DNA of 64,000 nucleotides, taken from assembly GCA_034437515.1 (NCBI GenBank), contig DAOTTX010000287.1, positions 1 through 64,000 on the forward strand. Reading direction: 5' to 3'. The first letter of the stretch is position 1. Each line of letters starts with the position of its first letter. This document shows positions 61,341 through 64,000 of this stretch, in pieces. The stretch is from DAOTTX01 sp034437515 (lineage in GTDB: Bacteria; Chloroflexota; Anaerolineae; Aggregatilineales; Phototrophicaceae). The notes beneath the pieces were generated by a model. That model made no database searches, was not told the DNA's origin, and saw only the letters and a list, made by a program, of their open reading frames with translations. A program made the translations under genes and the position numbers.

Positions 61341-64000
61341 TTGCGAACTTATCTCATACTCTGGGTGGTGCTGTTCGCGTTTACGACATCCGCTCAATCA
61401 TCGACCCTGCAACTCGGTGACCCGCCCGATATAAATTTCATCAGCATCTCCGCACCCGATGGCAACGGCATCGTCACCATCACCGGGGCACGGAACGCGG
61501 TCTTCCCGACGGCAGACGTCACCATCCGCAACCTTTACACCGGTGAGGCGGTCTATGTGACGGCGGGCATCACGGGTAGTTTTGTCGCGGAGATCTACGG
61601 GCCGGGGAACACGCCGTTCTGGATCAGTCCGGCGGAAGACCTCCCTGCCAATTTACGCGGTTTACCGGGGTCACTACCCGGCGGGCCGGGGACGATCATC
61701 TACGGCGATTTTGACAATGTCATCCCCACTGAGCCGACCGAAACCACGCAGATCATCATCGACGGTGTATTAGACGACTGGCCCGGTAGCGGCGAAGTCC
61801 GCGCCCTCACCAACAGCGACTCGTTCTACCTCGCGGTTGAGCAACCGTTGCCGGATGGTGCGCGGTTGGGGTTGACCGTTGACAGCCTCGAATTGATCTA
61901 CGACCCGGCACAGCCCGGTCAAGTGCTGTTAGGTGCAAACGAGATCAACACCGCCACACGTTATGCCGAGGATGTGCTGGAACTGCGCCTTCCGCTGGCA
62001 GAAGCGGCGGCCCTGCGCAACGCGAACACCATCACCCGGCTGTATATCCTCAGCGAGGACGACGTCCTGCTTGAGGAACAGGCGATTGACGTCAACATCA
62101 CCCAGACCGATGCACGAAATGGATTTGTCTATCCGGGCGGGCCGTTGCGCGACCCGGCGCAGACCTTCAACATTGCCGGGGAGACGTGGACGGCGGACGG
62201 ACGCATCAACACGCTGGACGCCGTGCCGGGTGAAAATGTCACCCTCGAATTGGATGTCACCCTCGACGCCCCAGAAGCCACGCCCGATGCGCTCATCGGT
62301 GAATTGGTATGGCAACTGGTCGATGTGCCCGGCCTTTACACCAACAACGGCTGGTCGAACGTCACCACACCGTTAGGGTTGGGCATCGCCAACCTCAGCG
62401 GCGATGTCAACATCGCCAGCGTGACCTTACCCGATCTTCAAATTGTGCCACGCGACGAGTCACTGCTGGCGGCTTTGCGTTTTGACATCACCGTGCCGGA
62501 TGACCTACCGCCGGGGCACTACGTCCCGGCATTTCGCGGTTACATCCAGCGGAAAGACGCGCCCCAACCCTTCGACGATGGCCCCGTCCTAACACGGACG
62601 CCGCTGGTTTTGACCACGCCGGAGGTCGAACGGACACGCCTGCTGTGGACGCTGTTCCACGATGACCCCGCCGACGGTGTGCGTGGTTTGATCGCCGAAG
62701 AGGACGCGGTCGCGCGATCACTCAACGGACGGGTGAAGTTCCAGCCGACACGCTACGTGCTGCCGCCGGGCACATACCCGGTCGAGCCGTACCTGCTCAA
62801 CCTGATGCCCAACCAGTACGAGGTCGTCACCGCGCCGCTGCTGCCACTCGCGCCGCAAACCGGCGAGATCGAGGTGACTATCACCCGACCCAACGGCTCG
62901 ACGGACACACTCGACGCCGCGCCCATCATCCAGAATCAGCTTTCCACAGCGGCGACCGACGAGCGCGATCGTTTCGGCGGACAAGCGCCACTCGATGTTT
63001 ACCGGCTCACCACACTTCAGGACACCTACCGCAACTACCCCTTTGACCTGTACGGTGAGTACGAAATCCAGTTGACCGGTGCCGTCGAGGACATTTACGG
63101 CAACGAATACGTCGGCGGCGGTACCTATGTGGTCACGATCGCTGAACAAATGGAACTGTTGGCGGGGATGCTACCCGGTGCGCCGGTCGTCGCCGGGGAA
63201 CCATTTTACCTCGGTGGGCGGGTGCTGCCGGAGTTCCCCGCACAGGTGACCGCTAACGTGCAGATCGCGCCTAATGATGGCGATGTCATCACGTTAGAAC
63301 CGATCACGATGCAAGCGGATCGTTACGGCGCGTTCGCCCCACCGGAGCCGCTGGTTTTCGACATGCCCGGCGAATACGTCATCGACTACGAAGCACGTTA
63401 CACCCTGCCGGACGGTCAACTATGGCTGACCGTTCTACGCAGCGCCGGGGTAATTACCGATCCCGATAGTTCGCTGGTCGCACATGGGCAGCGCGGTCTG
63501 GTTGATTTCAGCGGTGACTATCGACCGGCGTGGTACACGGTTTCCCGGTACGGCGAGGAAGCCGACCCGTTCATGTACGCGCCGTATTTCAGCGGTGATG
63601 TGGTCGTCATGGGCGCAGACGCTGTTAGCCGCGTCTACCCGGTGCTGCACGCACAGGATACACAAAGCGCCTACCAAAACTGGCTGACCGGCACGCTACC
63701 GAATTATCAATCACCGGACGGTTTGCCCCTCGCCGACCTTGCCGCGCTGCAAGAACTGCCGCTGCGACCGGTCTTAGGTGGGCCGCGCACGATTTACGGC
63801 ACCGCCATTCGACCGGAATTTATCGCCAACCAGGCATATGCTTACATCAGCGCGGTGAGGCCGGGTGTGGCGCTGCGTCAGTTCGTTTCCGGCGGTGATG
63901 CACCCACGCTGCCCGCTTACTGGGACGGTGACGACCGCTACAACGGACAGATCGGCGCGGGGATCGAAGGGGATGCACCGGGCGATTACGCCTTCTTGTT
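61341..64000 (+). CDS. Large secreted beta-rich protein, 3' end beyond the window
   Basis: An open frame of 886 codons with no stop up to the window edge. The start is TTG, supported by AGGAAA upstream and a signal peptide RTYLILWVVLFAFTTSAQ beginning at it; no ATG gives one. The mature part is rich in beta-strand, Pro, Thr and Asp, with sections that look like immunoglobulin-like or carbohydrate-binding beta-sandwich units (for example IIIDGVLDDWPG, typical of CBM9-like DOMON regions, at about 136-147) and later VYRLTTLQDTYRNYPFDLYGEYEI. No catalytic motif is visible. It may be a surface or extracellular-matrix protein. Confidence 0.7.
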   Translation, partial: MRTYLILWVVLFAFTTSAQSSTLQLGDPPDINFISISAPDGNGIVTITGARNAVFPTADVTIRNLYTGEAVYVTAGITGSFVAEIYGPGNTPFWISPAEDLPANLRGLPGSLPGGPGTIIYGDFDNVIPTEPTETTQIIIDGVLDDWPGSGEVRALTNSDSFYLAVEQPLPDGARLGLTVDSLELIYDPAQPGQVLLGANEINTATRYAEDVLELRLPLAEAAALRNANTITRLYILSEDDVLLEEQAIDVNITQTDARNGFVYPGGPLRDPAQTFNIAGETWTADGRINTLDAVPGENVTLELDVTLDAPEATPDALIGELVWQLVDVPGLYTNNGWSNVTTPLGLGIANLSGDVNIASVTLPDLQIVPRDESLLAALRFDITVPDDLPPGHYVPAFRGYIQRKDAPQPFDDGPVLTRTPLVLTTPEVERTRLLWTLFHDDPADGVRGLIAEEDAVARSLNGRVKFQPTRYVLPPGTYPVEPYLLNLMPNQYEVVTAPLLPLAPQTGEIEVTITRPNGSTDTLDAAPIIQNQLSTAATDERDRFGGQAPLDVYRLTTLQDTYRNYPFDLYGEYEIQLTGAVEDIYGNEYVGGGTYVVTIAEQMELLAGMLPGAPVVAGEPFYLGGRVLPEFPAQVTANVQIAPNDGDVITLEPITMQADRYGAFAPPEPLVFDMPGEYVIDYEARYTLPDGQLWLTVLRSAGVITDPDSSLVAHGQRGLVDFSGDYRPAWYTVSRYGEEADPFMYAPYFSGDVVVMGADAVSRVYPVLHAQDTQSAYQNWLTGTLPNYQSPDGLPLADLAALQELPLRPVLGGPRTIYGTAIRPEFIANQAYAYISAVRPGVALRQFVSGGDAPTLPAYWDGDDRYNGQIGAGIEGDAPGDYAFL

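Noticed and set aside
1..64000. CRISPR arrays, prophage, complete insertion sequences, rRNA and tRNA genes
   Set aside because: No regular short repeats with spacers, no transposase, integrase or phage structural genes, and no tRNA-like cloverleaf were found in reading through the window.

Overview
The window looks like a stretch of a moderately GC-rich chromosome from a Chloroflexota bacterium, most likely of the Anaerolineae type. This is inferred from the mix of genes rather than from a marker: no rRNA or tRNA gene was found. The hints are long Thr/Pro-rich stalks on secreted proteins, SH3b plus clan GH-A secreted proteins, very large GAF-domain histidine kinases, a cyanobacterial-type acyl-ACP reductase homologue, FabI, BioY, an ArsA ATPase with a C-terminal small-heat-shock-like domain, and frequent GTG/TTG starts. 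Housekeeping genes (rplI, rimO, fabI, xseA/xseB, murJ, rnz) show that this is core chromosome, not a plasmid or prophage. No CRISPR array, intact insertion sequence or phage gene is visible.

Layout. 1-0.3 kb: a structured palindromic repeat. 0.3-4.2 kb: a small conserved protein, a secreted beta-propeller-like protein and a convergent operon (enoyl-CoA hydratase, methyltransferase, hydrolase-fold lipoprotein). 4.3-12.5 kb: four consecutive exported proteins with clan GH-A glycosidase domains, then a CopD-like membrane protein. 12.5-18 kb: two integral-membrane glycosyltransferases of the GT39/PMT type around tRNase Z and a Uma2 pseudogene. 18-22 kb: rplI with an acidic tail, a RodZ-like membrane HTH protein, rimO and the remnant of an IS200/IS605 right end. 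22-29.7 kb: ArsA-like ATPase, ABC1 kinase-like protein, SDR, D-2-hydroxyacid dehydrogenase, fabI, bioY and two small conserved proteins. 29.7-35.7 kb: xseA-xseB, a perfect 34-bp palindrome, then a minus-strand run murJ, YgjP-like metallopeptidase, DUF402, thiamine diphosphokinase and a hydrolase-fold protein without its nucleophile. 35.7-44.9 kb: a signalling block with a single-domain response regulator, a 2592-residue histidine kinase with about eleven GAF repeats, and a REC protein with a degenerate GGDEF domain. 45-49.9 kb: a minus-strand operon DUF4388/PATAN - Ras-like GTPase - alpha/beta hydrolase - left-handed beta-helix protein - acyl-ACP reductase-like enzyme. 50-59 kb: DUF3048 protein, a protease-fold protein with zinc ribbons and apparently no triad, a YbjN protein, a membrane Ser/Thr kinase, a 1053-residue protein with a possible GTPase-associated (GAP1-like) start, and a 38-residue membrane protein. 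59-64 kb: a P-loop kinase, a CheR-TPR methyltransferase, and the first 886 codons of a secreted beta-sandwich-like protein that begins at a TTG codon behind a consensus promoter and runs off the window.

How the parts may work together. The best candidate for an undescribed system is the 45-49.9 kb operon. It joins a signalling pair (PATAN protein and small GTPase) to three proteins that could act on acyl chains or surface polymers. It lies next to the giant histidine kinase block and the membrane Ser/Thr kinase block, so a large part of 35-59 kb is regulatory. A second theme is loss of catalytic residues in otherwise recognisable enzyme folds: two alpha/beta-hydrolases with Ser to Gly at the nucleophile elbow, a GH18-like domain without its catalytic Glu, a trypsin-like domain without His and Ser, and a GGDEF domain without its signature.
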